The notes beneath the pieces were generated by a model that was given only the letters and a program-made list of their open reading frames with translations, was not told the origin of the DNA and searched no databases. Positions 35,737 to 44,618 of a DNA stretch of 64,000 nt are shown in pieces. Source of the stretch: SUG2458 sp963651465 (GTDB taxonomy: Bacteria > Bacillota_I > Bacilli_A > RFN20 > CAG-826). The position numbers and the translations under genes are program-made. Position 1 is the stretch's first letter; each line of letters opens with the position of its first letter. The DNA lies in NCBI GenBank assembly GCA_963651465.1, contig CAVJPS010000018.1:11861-75860 (forward strand). Reading direction: 5' to 3'.

Positions 35737-35853
35737 ATGAAAGTCAGACCTTCAGTCAAACCAATTTGCGACAAATGCAAAGTTATTCGTAGACATGGCC
35801 GCGTTATGGTCATCTGCGCAAATCCTAAGCATAAGCAAAGACAAGGTAATTAA
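35737..35853 (+). CDS. rpmJ: 50S ribosomal protein L36
   Basis: A 38-residue frame reads MKVRPSVKPICDKCKVIRR followed by HGRVMVICANPKHKQRQGN. It is L36 of the zinc-binding type, with C..C, C and H ligands. It has a strong GGAGGAGG site and stands between infA and rpsM as in other Bacillota. Confidence 0.98.
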   Translation: MKVRPSVKPICDKCKVIRRHGRVMVICANPKHKQRQGN

Positions 35854-35868
35854 GGAGGAAAATGCTAT

Positions 35869-36243
35869 ATGGCACGTATTGTTGGAGTAGATATTCCAAA
35901 TGATAAAAGAGTTGTTATCGCATTAACATATATTTATGGTATTGGTTTAACAACATCACAAAAAATCTTAGCTAAAGTTAATATTAGCGAAGATGTTCGC
36001 GTAAAAGATTTAAGCGAAGATCAATTAAACTTAATTCGTAATGAAATCGCAGAAATTAAAGTTGAAGGTGACTTACGTCGTGAAGTCAACTTAAACATCA
36101 AACGTTTACAAGAAATTGGTTGCTACCGTGGCTTACGTCATCGTAGAGGTTTACCAGTTCGTGGTCAACGTACAAAAACAAATGCTCGTACTCGTAAGGG
36201 ACCTGCAAAAACTATTGCTAATAAAAAGCAAGCAGTTAAATAA
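35869..36243 (+). CDS. rpsM: 30S ribosomal protein S13
   Basis: S13 bridges the subunits and contacts P-site tRNA. The 124 residues contain MARIVGVDIPNDKRVVIALT, YIYGIGLTTSQKIL, GCYRGLRHRRGLPVRGQRT and a basic tail, which is the family pattern. Confidence 0.98.
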   Translation: MARIVGVDIPNDKRVVIALTYIYGIGLTTSQKILAKVNISEDVRVKDLSEDQLNLIRNEIAEIKVEGDLRREVNLNIKRLQEIGCYRGLRHRRGLPVRGQRTKTNARTRKGPAKTIANKKQAVK

Positions 36244-36264
36244 GGAAAGTGAGGAGAAAGTAAA

Positions 36265-36657
36265 ATGGCTAAAAATAATACAAATACACGTAAGAAAAAA
36301 GTCAAAAGAACCTATACTAAAGGTATTGCTCACATTCACTCAACATTCAATAACACAATCGTTACAATTACTGATGAACAAGGTAACGCAATTGCATGGT
36401 CAAGTGCTGGTGCTTTAGGCTTCAAAGGTGCTAAAAAATCTACACCATTTGCTGCTCAAATGGCTGGTGAAGCATGTGCAAAAGTTGCTGTTGATCAAGG
36501 TATTAAAACTGTTGATGTTAACGTTAAAGGTACAGGCCCAGGCCGTGAATCTGCAGTTCGTAGTTTAGCAGCTGCTGGTTTAGAAGTTGTTATGATTACT
36601 GATACAACACCTATTCCACATAATGGTTGCCGTCCACCTAAACGCCCACGTGGTTAA
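36265..36657 (+). CDS. rpsK: 30S ribosomal protein S11
   Basis: S11 is on the 30S platform near the E site. The 130 residues contain GIAHIHSTFNNTIVTITDEQ, GFKGAKKSTPFAAQMA, GPGRESAVRSLAAAG and the C-terminal PHNGCRPPKRPRG. Confidence 0.99.
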   Translation: MAKNNTNTRKKKVKRTYTKGIAHIHSTFNNTIVTITDEQGNAIAWSSAGALGFKGAKKSTPFAAQMAGEACAKVAVDQGIKTVDVNVKGTGPGRESAVRSLAAAGLEVVMITDTTPIPHNGCRPPKRPRG

Positions 36658-36695
36658 TAAAATAATCATTACACAGCTATAGGAGGAAAAATTAA

Positions 36696-37649
36696 ATGAG
36701 AAAATTTGAAAAACCATTATTTAAAGTTGCTACATTTAACCCAGACACAAATTATGGTGAGTTCGTTATTGAACCACTAGAAAGAGGCTTTGGTATTACA
36801 TTAGGTAATGCTTTAAGAAGAGTCTTATTATCCTCTTTACCTGGTGCATCAGTTTATGCAATCGAAGTTGATGGTGCACGTCATGAATTCAGCGCTTTAG
36901 AGGGCGTTGTCGAAGACGTAACTACAATTATTTTAAATTTAAAGAGTTTAGTTCTTGAAATTGATGAAGATGATGAAAGCTCAATGAAGAAAATTGATGT
37001 TGACGTTGTTGGTCCTTGTGAAGTCACTGCTGGTGATTTACAATTACCTGCTAATGTTAAAGTAATCAATCCTGAATTACACATCGCAACTGTTGCTGAC
37101 GGTGGTAAATTCAGAATGACAATTCACGCTCGTAATGGCCGTGGTTATGTCACAGCTGAAGGCAATAAGTCATCAAACTATCATGTTGGTACAATTCCAA
37201 CTGATTCTAACTATTCACCAATTACAAAAGTTAGCTACAGTGTCGAACCAACTCGTGTTGGACACGACTCAAAATATGACCGCTTATTTCTTCAAATTTG
37301 GACAAATGGTTCAATGTTACCACAAGATGCATTAGCTCTTGCTGCTAAGATTTTAACTAAACACTTCCAATTATTTGATCAAGTAAGTGAAGTCGCACAA
37401 AATGTTAACGTTATCGTTGAAAAAGTCGATAAACCAGTTAACCAATATGAAACAATGACAATTGATGAATTAGATTTATCAGTTCGTTCATATAACTGCT
37501 TAAAGAGAGCAGGTATCGCTACTGTCATGGAATTAACACAAAAGACAGAAGAAGATATGATGAAAGTACGTAACCTCGGTAAGAAGTCATTAAAAGAAGT
37601 TAAAGAAAAATTAATTTCTATTGGACTTAACTTCCGTGATTACGAATAG
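36696..37649 (+). CDS. rpoA: RNA polymerase alpha subunit
   Basis: RpoA nucleates polymerase assembly through its N-terminal domain and binds UP elements and activators through its C-terminal domain. The 317 residues have NTD motifs (GFGITLGNALRRVLLSSLPG, PTRVGHDSKYD) and a C-terminal helix-hairpin-helix domain (LSVRSYNCLKRAGI; KVRNLGKKSLKEVKEKL). It is in the alpha operon between rpsK and rplQ. Confidence 0.99.
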   Translation: MRKFEKPLFKVATFNPDTNYGEFVIEPLERGFGITLGNALRRVLLSSLPGASVYAIEVDGARHEFSALEGVVEDVTTIILNLKSLVLEIDEDDESSMKKIDVDVVGPCEVTAGDLQLPANVKVINPELHIATVADGGKFRMTIHARNGRGYVTAEGNKSSNYHVGTIPTDSNYSPITKVSYSVEPTRVGHDSKYDRLFLQIWTNGSMLPQDALALAAKILTKHFQLFDQVSEVAQNVNVIVEKVDKPVNQYETMTIDELDLSVRSYNCLKRAGIATVMELTQKTEEDMMKVRNLGKKSLKEVKEKLISIGLNFRDYE

Positions 37650-37661
37650 GAGGATTTACAC

Positions 37662-38066
37662 ATGGCTGCACAAGGTCGTAAGAATGTACATGGTAAGACA
37701 GGCGTAAGATTTAAGGCTGCTTACACATCAAGCAAATATCACAATATGCTCCGTAACGTTGTTACTCAATTAATTATTTCTGAAAGAGTTACAGTTACAG
37801 CAGGTATTGCAAAAGACTTAGTCAAAATGTCAGATAGATTAGTTACATACGCTAAAAAAGGTGATGTACACAATCGTCGTTTAGCAGCAGCTGTTCTTCG
37901 TAACTTCGTCGTTGACGAAAAAGAAGGAACACTTGCTTTAGATAAATTATTTGATGAAATTGGACCAAGATATGCTACACGTAATGGTGGATACACACGT
38001 ATTCTTAAATTACAAAACCGTCTTGGTGACAACGCTCCAATGGCAATTGTTGAATTTGTAAAATAA
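37662..38066 (+). CDS. rplQ: 50S ribosomal protein L17
   Basis: L17 (134 residues) is at the bottom of the 50S subunit and is the last gene of the superoperon. It has VRFKAAYTSSKYHNMLRN, a LITYAKKGDVHNRR-like helix (VTYAKKGDVHNRRLAA) and the C-terminal NGGYTRILKLQNRLGDNAPM signature. Confidence 0.98.
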   Translation: MAAQGRKNVHGKTGVRFKAAYTSSKYHNMLRNVVTQLIISERVTVTAGIAKDLVKMSDRLVTYAKKGDVHNRRLAAAVLRNFVVDEKEGTLALDKLFDEIGPRYATRNGGYTRILKLQNRLGDNAPMAIVEFVK

Positions 38067-38081
38067 TTAAATTTATAAACT

Positions 38082-38105
38082 AGCATCCTTCGGGATGCTT
38101 TTTTT
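38082..38105 (+). terminator. Terminator of the ribosomal superoperon
   Basis: The stem AGCATCC/GGATGCT with the very stable TTCG tetraloop is followed by seven T. Confidence 0.96.
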
Positions 38106-38160
38106 GTTAGTTAACTTATTATTACCTTTATAAATGTTATATTGACTACAACAAATAGTT

Positions 38161-38176
38161 ATTTACACAAGTAAAT
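38161..38176 (+). promoter_or_regulatory. Inverted repeat before the hydrogenase-like operon
   Basis: ATTTAC-ACAA-GTAAAT lies immediately before the GGGAGG site of the first gene. It could be an operator or a small hairpin that affects initiation. It does not match the Rex consensus. Promoter boxes upstream (near 38106-38150) are weak. Confidence 0.35.
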
Positions 38177-38189
38177 GGGAGGTTTTAAT

Positions 38190-38675
38190 ATGGCTTTACA
38201 AGATGCTGCAATAGCAAAAATAGAGCAAATATGCAAAGATCATGAAAATGATCGTACACCTTTATTAATGATTTTATGTGATATTCAACATGAATTTGGT
38301 TATGTTCCTCTTGAAGCACAAAAAATTGTTGCGACTATGACTGGTGAATCTGAGGCTAAGGTATTTAGTATTGTTTCTTTTTACTCATTTTTTTCACATG
38401 AGCCAAAAGGTAAGTACGTTATTGGATTTTGTACAGGAACCTGTTGCTATGTCAAAGGTGGTCGTCAAATTTTAGATAAATTGACTGAATTATTAAATAT
38501 TAAACCTGGTGAGACTACAAAAGATGGGCTATTTACTTTAGATACAGTTCGATGTATTGGAAGTTGTGGAAAAGCCCCTGCTTTCTCTATTAATGGAAAA
38601 GTATATTCCAATTTAAAATTAGCAGACGTTGATGACATTATTGCTCATTACCGTAAATTAGGAGGTGACTCATAA
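38190..38675 (+). CDS. NuoE/HydC-like [2Fe-2S] thioredoxin-fold subunit
   Basis: This 161-residue protein matches the small subunit of NADH-dependent hydrogenases and complex I (NuoE, HndA, HydC). It has the helical N-terminus (LLMILCDIQHEFGYVPLEA), VFSIVSFYSFF, and four cysteines in the usual order, CTGTCCYVKGG and CIGSCGKAPAFSING, that bind one [2Fe-2S] cluster. The start is the ATG at 38190, 7 bases after GGGAGG. An in-frame ATG at 38175 overlaps that site. The stop overlaps the next start. All iron-sulfur ligands are kept here, unlike the active-site losses in its two partners. Confidence 0.92.
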   Translation: MALQDAAIAKIEQICKDHENDRTPLLMILCDIQHEFGYVPLEAQKIVATMTGESEAKVFSIVSFYSFFSHEPKGKYVIGFCTGTCCYVKGGRQILDKLTELLNIKPGETTKDGLFTLDTVRCIGSCGKAPAFSINGKVYSNLKLADVDDIIAHYRKLGGDS

Positions 38676-40552
38676 TGGATAAATTACCTAATGTGGAACA
38701 ATTCGAATCTTATCAAAAGAAATGTAAAGAAAAATTTGATAGTAAGATTTACGGTACTAAAGGTAACCGTTCTATTGTCATTTGTGGTGGATGTAGTTGT
38801 TTACAAAACGGAGCTGATTCTTTAAAAAATGATTTTGAACGTAAATTAGCTGAACGAGGAATAAGCAATATTAAAGTTACTATTGTTGGTTGCTTCGGCC
38901 TTTGTTCACGTGGTCCATTTGTAAAGATGCTTCCAGAAGGTACTTTATATCATAATGTTAAACCTTCTCCTTCCTATGACGTAGATGAAATTATTGATAA
39001 TGATATTATTAATAATCACATGGTTACGAGACTTTTATATGTTGATGCTATAACAAAAGAAACAATTGTACGACAAGATGAAATTAATTTCTTTAAAAAA
39101 CAATTGCGAATTGCTTTTGCTGGTTGTGGAGTTGTCGACCCTAGCAATATTAATGAAGCAATTGGATATGGCTCATATTTAGGTTTAGTTAATGCTTTTT
39201 CAATGGGACCACAAGATGTTATTCAACAAGTATTAGATGCCGGATTACGTGGTCGGGAGGAATCTGGTAATTTTGCTGGTAAAAAATGGCAAGATGCTTA
39301 TGCTAGTAAAGGAGCAGAAAAATTTATTCTTTGTAATACTGAAGAAGCTGATCAAAGTTCATTTATGGATCGTTCAATTATGGAAGGTAATCCAATTGCT
39401 GTTATTGAAGGGTTGACAATTGCAGGTTATGCAATTGGTTCTCATCATGGATATATTTATTTAAGAAGTGAATATGAAATTGCAATTGCTCGTGTTAAAA
39501 GAGCAATTGAACAAGCTTATGAGCTTGGTTTACTTGGTGAAAATATATTAGGTAGTGGATTTACTTTCCATATTCATTTACGTTATGGACCAGGTGAATT
39601 CATTTGCGGTGAAGAAACTGCCCTTATTAATACAATTGAAGGTAATAGACCTGTTCCAAAAATTAAGCCACCATATCCTACTACCAAAGGATTATGGGAT
39701 AAACCAACAGTAGTTCATAATGTTGAAACTCTTGCCGCAGTTCCATATATATTGCGTTATGGACCAATTAAGTATTCTAAGTTAGGAAATGGAAAATCGC
39801 GTGGAACAAAGATTTTTGCTTTAGGTGGAAAAATAAATAATTCTGGATTAGCTGAAATTCAATTTGGAACTACATTACGTCAATTAATTTACGATATTGG
39901 TGGAGGCATTCCTAATGGACGTCGTTTTAAAGCAGTTCAAATCGGTGGGCCTAATGGTACTTTTTTAAATGATAAAGAATTAGATATTCCACTTGATTTT
40001 GAAAATATTCAAAACATTGGAGCAGTAATTGGCTCAGCAAGTGTTATTGTAATGGATGAAGACAATTGTATTGTTGATGCAACACGTTACTATACTAAAT
40101 TTATTGTAGAAGAGTCTTGTGGTAAATGTACTGCTTGTCGAATTGGAATGAAACGTATTTTAGAGTTACTTGAAAAAATAACAGATGGAAATGGCGAAGA
40201 AGAAGATTTAGATAAGATTCTAGATTTGGCTGCATTAATTAAAGATAGTGCAGCTTGTGATTTAGGTCGTATGGGTGTTAATCCAGTTATTTCTTCAATT
40301 AATAAATTTAGACAAGATTACTTAGTTCATATTAACGAAAAAAAATGTCCGTCTCATATTTGTAAGAATATGATGAGTTTCAGAATTGATCCTTTAAAGT
40401 GTAAGAAATGTAGCTTATGTGCACGTTCATGTCCATCCAAAGCAATTGTTGGAGAAATTGGACGTACTGTATATGAAATAGATCAAAGTAAATGTGTTAA
40501 ATGTGGGGCATGTGTTCCATCATGTAGATTTAACGCAATATCAAAAGCTTAG
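38675..40552 (+). CDS. NuoF/HydB-like flavoprotein subunit with altered FMN/NADH loop
   Basis: This 625-residue protein has the HydB/HndC layout: an N-terminal thioredoxin-like [2Fe-2S] domain (ICGGCSCLQNG; VGCFGLCSRGP), a NuoF core (about 120-520) and two C-terminal [4Fe-4S] motifs (CKKCSLCARSCP; CVKCGACVPSC). The core N3-cluster ligands CGKCTACRIG and a later cysteine (AACDLG) are present. The glycine-rich loop that holds FMN and NADH, normally GRGGGGFPTG, reads GREESGNFAG, and the normal NADEGDPGAFMDR reads NTEEADQSSFMDR. Many structural motifs are kept (EFICGEETALINTIEG), so the protein is probably stable. NADH oxidation is doubtful. Confidence 0.9.
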   Translation: MDKLPNVEQFESYQKKCKEKFDSKIYGTKGNRSIVICGGCSCLQNGADSLKNDFERKLAERGISNIKVTIVGCFGLCSRGPFVKMLPEGTLYHNVKPSPSYDVDEIIDNDIINNHMVTRLLYVDAITKETIVRQDEINFFKKQLRIAFAGCGVVDPSNINEAIGYGSYLGLVNAFSMGPQDVIQQVLDAGLRGREESGNFAGKKWQDAYASKGAEKFILCNTEEADQSSFMDRSIMEGNPIAVIEGLTIAGYAIGSHHGYIYLRSEYEIAIARVKRAIEQAYELGLLGENILGSGFTFHIHLRYGPGEFICGEETALINTIEGNRPVPKIKPPYPTTKGLWDKPTVVHNVETLAAVPYILRYGPIKYSKLGNGKSRGTKIFALGGKINNSGLAEIQFGTTLRQLIYDIGGGIPNGRRFKAVQIGGPNGTFLNDKELDIPLDFENIQNIGAVIGSASVIVMDEDNCIVDATRYYTKFIVEESCGKCTACRIGMKRILELLEKITDGNGEEEDLDKILDLAALIKDSAACDLGRMGVNPVISSINKFRQDYLVHINEKKCPSHICKNMMSFRIDPLKCKKCSLCARSCPSKAIVGEIGRTVYEIDQSKCVKCGACVPSCRFNAISKA

Positions 40553-40563
40553 GAGGGAAATTT

Positions 40564-42294
40564 ATGGGTAAAATTAATATAAAAATTGATAACCGTCCTT
40601 TCAAAGTTGAGGATAATATGACAATTCTTGATGCTTGTAGAGCATGCGGATATGAAGTTCCTACATTATGTGAATTTAATCATGGTGAATGTGCTGGAGG
40701 TTCATGCCGAGTTTGTTTAGTCGAAGTAAAAGGATATAAAAACTTAGTTACTTCTTGTACAACAAAAGTTGAAGACGATATGGAAATATCTATTTCATCA
40801 AATAGAGCAGTCTTAGCTCGTCGTGCAAATGTTGAACTTTTATTATCGAACCATCGAATAAATTGTATGGAGTGTTCTAAAACACGTAAATGCGAATTAT
40901 TACATGTTGCTCATTTAGTTGGAGCAAATAGTAAAAATTATGAAGGCAAAAAGACGACACCATTTTATGATAACTTATCCAATTGTTTAATTAGAGATAC
41001 ATCTAAATGTGTATTATGTGGTCGATGTGTTGCTCGTTGTAATAATGTTTTAGGAAAAGGTGCAATTGATTTCCTTAATAATGGTTTTGATACAGTTGTT
41101 GGTACATTTAATAAAGAATCTTTAATGAATTCAAATTGTATAATGTGTGGTCAATGTTCTGTTGTTTGTCCAACAGGTGCTATTATTGAAAAAAGCGATA
41201 TAGCAAAAATTGAAGAAGCACTAAAGAATAAGAAATTTGTTGTTATTGCAACACCACCATCATGTCACGTAACTCTTGGTGAAGAATTTGGTATTAAAAT
41301 AGGGACATTATCAACAGGAAAAATGATGTCTGCTATTAGAAGATTAGGATTTAAGAAAGCATTTGATTATTCTTTTGCAAATGATGTAATGATTTTTGAA
41401 CAAGCTTCTCTTTTATATAACAAGTTAAGAACAAAACAACCTGGACCACTAATTGTTAGTAATTCAGAAGGTATTGCTCATTATGTTATTAAAAATTATC
41501 CTAACTTAGTTACATATCTTTCTTCTTGTAAAACACCTCAACAAATCGAGGGTAAATTATTAAAAACATATTATGCTTCAAAGAATAATATTAATCCTGA
41601 TGATATGTTTGTTGTGGTTGTTACTCCAACAACATCGGAAAAACTTGTATTTGACGAAAACAAAGATATTGATGCTTTAATTACTGTCCGTGAATTAGCG
41701 CTATTGTTAAAACGTGCTGGAATTAATATGAGTAGAATTAGTGAAGAAAAGAGCAGTGATGTATTAATTAGTGATTATTCTGGTGCTGCAGCTATTAGTG
41801 AAGTACAGGGTGGCTTAAGTGAAGCAATATTACGTACTTTATATTTTAAAATGGTAGGACAAGAAAGTCCTAAAGGAAAATTAGAAGTTGTCCATGGACT
41901 TGAACCTTTTAAAGAAGCAACTATTGAGATTAAAGGTGTTTTAATTAATGTTGCAATTTGTGCTACTTTAAAAGATGCTATCCCAATTTTTAATGATTTA
42001 ATGAATGGCAAATCAAAATATCAGTTAATTGAAATTTGTGAAATGACTGGTGGATTTGTAAATGGTGGAGGTAATCCTTTTGTTAAAGAATGTTTTTTAC
42101 CAAATGAAGAATTAAATATATGTGATATTTATTTGAATAAACGTGTGCAAGCTTTATATAAAGAAGATGAATTGTTAGAAGTTAAACAAGCTCATAATAA
42201 TAAAGCATTGCAAAATATGTATAACGATTTTATAGGTTCTCTAGATAGTGAAAAAGCTAAAGAATTATTTCATCGCATTTATAAGAAACAATAG
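40564..42294 (+). CDS. [FeFe]-hydrogenase-like large subunit lacking all H-cluster cysteines
   Basis: This 576-residue protein is laid out like HydA/HndD. It has an N-terminal [2Fe-2S] ferredoxin domain (CAGGSCRVCLVEV; TSC), a His-Cys [4Fe-4S] site (HRINCMECSKTRKC), two [4Fe-4S] motifs (CVLCGRCVARC; CIMCGQCSVVCP) and a full-length hydrogenase domain. Against the Clostridium enzyme, TSCCPGW reads VSNSEGI, MPCTSKK reads TPTTSEK, and EVMACHGGCVNGGGQP reads EICEMTGGFVNGGGNP. All four cluster ligands and the proton-shuttle cysteine are gone while the surrounding fold motifs (YLSSCKTPQQIEG, DIDALITVRELA, DYSGAAAI) are kept. It cannot hold an H-cluster in the known way, so it should not be called a hydrogenase. 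Function is unknown. Confidence 0.9.
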   Translation: MGKINIKIDNRPFKVEDNMTILDACRACGYEVPTLCEFNHGECAGGSCRVCLVEVKGYKNLVTSCTTKVEDDMEISISSNRAVLARRANVELLLSNHRINCMECSKTRKCELLHVAHLVGANSKNYEGKKTTPFYDNLSNCLIRDTSKCVLCGRCVARCNNVLGKGAIDFLNNGFDTVVGTFNKESLMNSNCIMCGQCSVVCPTGAIIEKSDIAKIEEALKNKKFVVIATPPSCHVTLGEEFGIKIGTLSTGKMMSAIRRLGFKKAFDYSFANDVMIFEQASLLYNKLRTKQPGPLIVSNSEGIAHYVIKNYPNLVTYLSSCKTPQQIEGKLLKTYYASKNNINPDDMFVVVVTPTTSEKLVFDENKDIDALITVRELALLLKRAGINMSRISEEKSSDVLISDYSGAAAISEVQGGLSEAILRTLYFKMVGQESPKGKLEVVHGLEPFKEATIEIKGVLINVAICATLKDAIPIFNDLMNGKSKYQLIEICEMTGGFVNGGGNPFVKECFLPNEELNICDIYLNKRVQALYKEDELLEVKQAHNNKALQNMYNDFIGSLDSEKAKELFHRIYKKQ

Positions 42295-42312
42295 GAAAAA
42301 TTATATTAGAAC

Positions 42313-42353
42313 AAAGTGGAAAGTTGTATTAAAAATACATTTCCACTTTTTAT
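42313..42353 (+). terminator. Terminator of the hydrogenase-like operon
   Basis: A ten-base stem AAAGTGGAAA/TTTCCACTTT encloses a further TATT/AATA pair and is followed by T-rich sequence. Confidence 0.85.
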
Positions 42354-42405
42354 TATTGTTAATTACAATAATGTAGTAATAAATGAATATTAATTTGAAT
42401 AAATA

Positions 42406-42414
42406 TGATATAAT
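42406..42414 (+). promoter_or_regulatory. Extended -10 promoter of cysS
   Basis: TGATATAAT is a perfect extended -10 element. The -35 region is poor, as is usual for this class. The start codon is about 26 bases downstream, so there is no room for a T-box leader. Confidence 0.65.
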
Positions 42415-42440
42415 ATCGCTAATATGGGAGGCTCATTATT

Positions 42441-43781
42441 ATGGATATTAAATTATTTAATAGTTACACTAATAAAGTGGAAATTTTGAAAACAATTAAA
42501 GAGAACGAGGTTTCTATGTATGTATGTGGGCCTACAGTTTATGACTATGTTCATGTTGGAAACATGAGACCAGTTGTCGTTTTTGACGTTTTACATCGTT
42601 TCTTAATGTATGTTGGTTATAACGTTAAATACGTAAGTAACTATACTGACGTTGATGATAAAATCATTAATGCTTCTTTAAAATGTGGAAAACCCGAAAT
42701 TGAATTAACTAATTATTTTATTGAAGAATTTGAAAAAGATTTACGTAACGTTAATTCAATTAAACCTGATGTAACTCCTCGTGTTACTGAATATATGCCA
42801 AAAATTATTGATTTTATTAAAAAATTAGTTGATACAGGCGCTGCTTATGTTGTTGACGGTGATGTTTATTTCCGTGTTAGTAAAATTAAAGATTATGGTA
42901 CATTATCTAATACAAAGATTGATGATTTATTAGTTGGTGCTCGTATTGACGAAAATTCTAAAAAAGAATCACCATTAGATTTTACATTATGGAAAAAAAC
43001 TGATGCTGGTATTAAATGGGAATCTCCTTGGTCAGAAGGACGTCCTGGATGGCATACTGAATGTGTTGTTATGATTAATTCAATTTTTGAAAATGGATTA
43101 ATTGACATTCACGGTGGAGGATTTGATTTAAAATTCCCTCATCACGAAAATGAAATTGCTCAAGCCGAAGCATATGGAAATAACCATATTGCTAACTATT
43201 GGGTTCATAATGGCTTTATTAATATTAATAACCAAAAGATGTCTAAATCTTTAGGAAATAGTTTTACTGCTCATGAAGCATTTGAAAAATTTGGTGCAAT
43301 GCCAGTTCGTATGGTTTTAGTATCAACACATTATCGTGCTCCTGTTAACTTTACTGATGAGATTTTTGCTAGCGCAGCTAAAGAATTAAATAAGATGCAA
43401 ACTGCTTATAAACAACTTGCAATTAAACTTCAATTAAGTAATGTTACTTTAAATGAAAACGAAAAAGCTAAAGATATAAGTACTTTCTTATTAGCATTAG
43501 CTGATGATTTAAATACATCAAATGCTCTAACATATTTATATTCAGTTATTAAAGAAGTTAATCAACTTCTTCGTACACCTAACTTTGATTTAAATCTTGC
43601 TTATGAAAAATATTTAGAATTAAAGGATATGTTCTATTTATTAGGTTTACGTATTGAATACCCTGTTCTTAACGAAGATGATAAAAAGTTGTATAATAAA
43701 TATAATGAAGCAAAAGCAAATAAAGATTTTGCCTTGAGCGATCAAATTCGTGCTGAGCTTATAACAAAAAATATTTTATAG
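42441..43781 (+). CDS. cysS: Cysteinyl-tRNA synthetase
   Basis: CysRS charges tRNA(Cys). The 446-residue class I enzyme has the HIGH-like HVGNMRP, the KMSKSLGN motif, and zinc ligands in CGPTVYDY, WHTECVVM and FPHHENE. It has a GGGAGG site. It begins the cluster cysS-mgtC-rlmB-sigH, which follows the Bacillus gene order except for the inserted mgtC-like gene. Confidence 0.98.
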   Translation: MDIKLFNSYTNKVEILKTIKENEVSMYVCGPTVYDYVHVGNMRPVVVFDVLHRFLMYVGYNVKYVSNYTDVDDKIINASLKCGKPEIELTNYFIEEFEKDLRNVNSIKPDVTPRVTEYMPKIIDFIKKLVDTGAAYVVDGDVYFRVSKIKDYGTLSNTKIDDLLVGARIDENSKKESPLDFTLWKKTDAGIKWESPWSEGRPGWHTECVVMINSIFENGLIDIHGGGFDLKFPHHENEIAQAEAYGNNHIANYWVHNGFININNQKMSKSLGNSFTAHEAFEKFGAMPVRMVLVSTHYRAPVNFTDEIFASAAKELNKMQTAYKQLAIKLQLSNVTLNENEKAKDISTFLLALADDLNTSNALTYLYSVIKEVNQLLRTPNFDLNLAYEKYLELKDMFYLLGLRIEYPVLNEDDKKLYNKYNEAKANKDFALSDQIRAELITKNIL

Positions 43782-43792
43782 GAGGCTTTCAA

Positions 43793-44572
43793 ATGGAAAA
43801 CTTATTCTTAGTTGAAAAAGTTTCCCTTAAGACAATTGACCAATATATGATTGAGTTTTTTAATGGTCTAGGTGCGTGGGGAAATTTAATATTAATTTTC
43901 ATTTGCTTACTTTTATCAGTATTTCTTGCTGGTATGATTGGATTTGAACGTGAATATCACGGCCATAGTGCTGGTTTACGTACCCATATCTTAGTTTCTG
44001 TAGGTAGTGCTTTAATTATGATTTTATCAATATATGGTTTTGGTTCTGTATTTACAGATGGTACTATTGATGCCGGTCGTGACCCTGCTCGTTTAGCTGC
44101 ACAAGTTATTTCTGGTGTTGGTTTTTTAGGTGCTGGTGCAATTATTAAAAACGGTACTGATATTCGTGGACTTACAACTTCAACTACATTATGGATTTGT
44201 ATGGCTATTGGTTTAGCTTGTGGTAGTGCTAGAATTTCCTATGCACTTATTGCAACTTTAATTACTATTATTACACTTGTTTCTTTACGTAAACTTGAAC
44301 ATTTAGCAACAAAGAGAAGACCACGTATTGTTTTAGTTGTCGAACAAGATAGACCGGTTTTACGTAATGTTTTATTACTTTCAAATGAATATCATGTAGA
44401 AGTAAAAGATATTCAATCAAACGTTATTACTTATAAAGGCCATCAATGCTTACGTATTATGGTTTTATTCCAAGAAATTAGTACTCCAGTTGCTGAAGCA
44501 TTTGCTGAAGACTTAGCTAATTGTATTGAACCATTTGAAATTAATATTCTTGGTGGAAAGAAAAGAAAATAA
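43793..44572 (+). CDS. MgtC/SapB family membrane protein
   Basis: This 259-residue protein has an N-terminal membrane domain of about four or five hydrophobic helices with the MgtC motif GFEREYHGHSAGLRTHILV and the SGVGFLGAGAII and RGLTTSTTLW segments, followed by a soluble ACT-like C-terminal domain (VVEQDRPVLRNVLLL to the end). MgtC proteins affect magnesium and phosphate balance and ATP synthase activity in some bacteria. The role here is unknown. It lies 11 bases after cysS, where Bacillus carries mrnC. Confidence 0.92.
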   Translation: MENLFLVEKVSLKTIDQYMIEFFNGLGAWGNLILIFICLLLSVFLAGMIGFEREYHGHSAGLRTHILVSVGSALIMILSIYGFGSVFTDGTIDAGRDPARLAAQVISGVGFLGAGAIIKNGTDIRGLTTSTTLWICMAIGLACGSARISYALIATLITIITLVSLRKLEHLATKRRPRIVLVVEQDRPVLRNVLLLSNEYHVEVKDIQSNVITYKGHQCLRIMVLFQEISTPVAEAFAEDLANCIEPFEINILGGKKRK

Positions 44573-44618
44573 TTAATACAAATTTGAAACAAAATTGAGA
44601 CTGAAGGGAGAAGAAAAT

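Noticed and set aside
38106..38176. Rex operator before the hydrogenase-like operon
   Set aside because: TTGTTAGTTAAC and ATTTACACAAGTAAAT do not match the Rex consensus in spacing or sequence; only the plain inverted repeat is reported.
40564..42294. Calling the large subunit an active [FeFe] hydrogenase
   Set aside because: All H-cluster ligands are replaced, so the family name would mislead about function.
42354..42440. T-box leader before cysS
   Set aside because: Only about 26 bases lie between the -10 box and the start codon, too short for a T-box.
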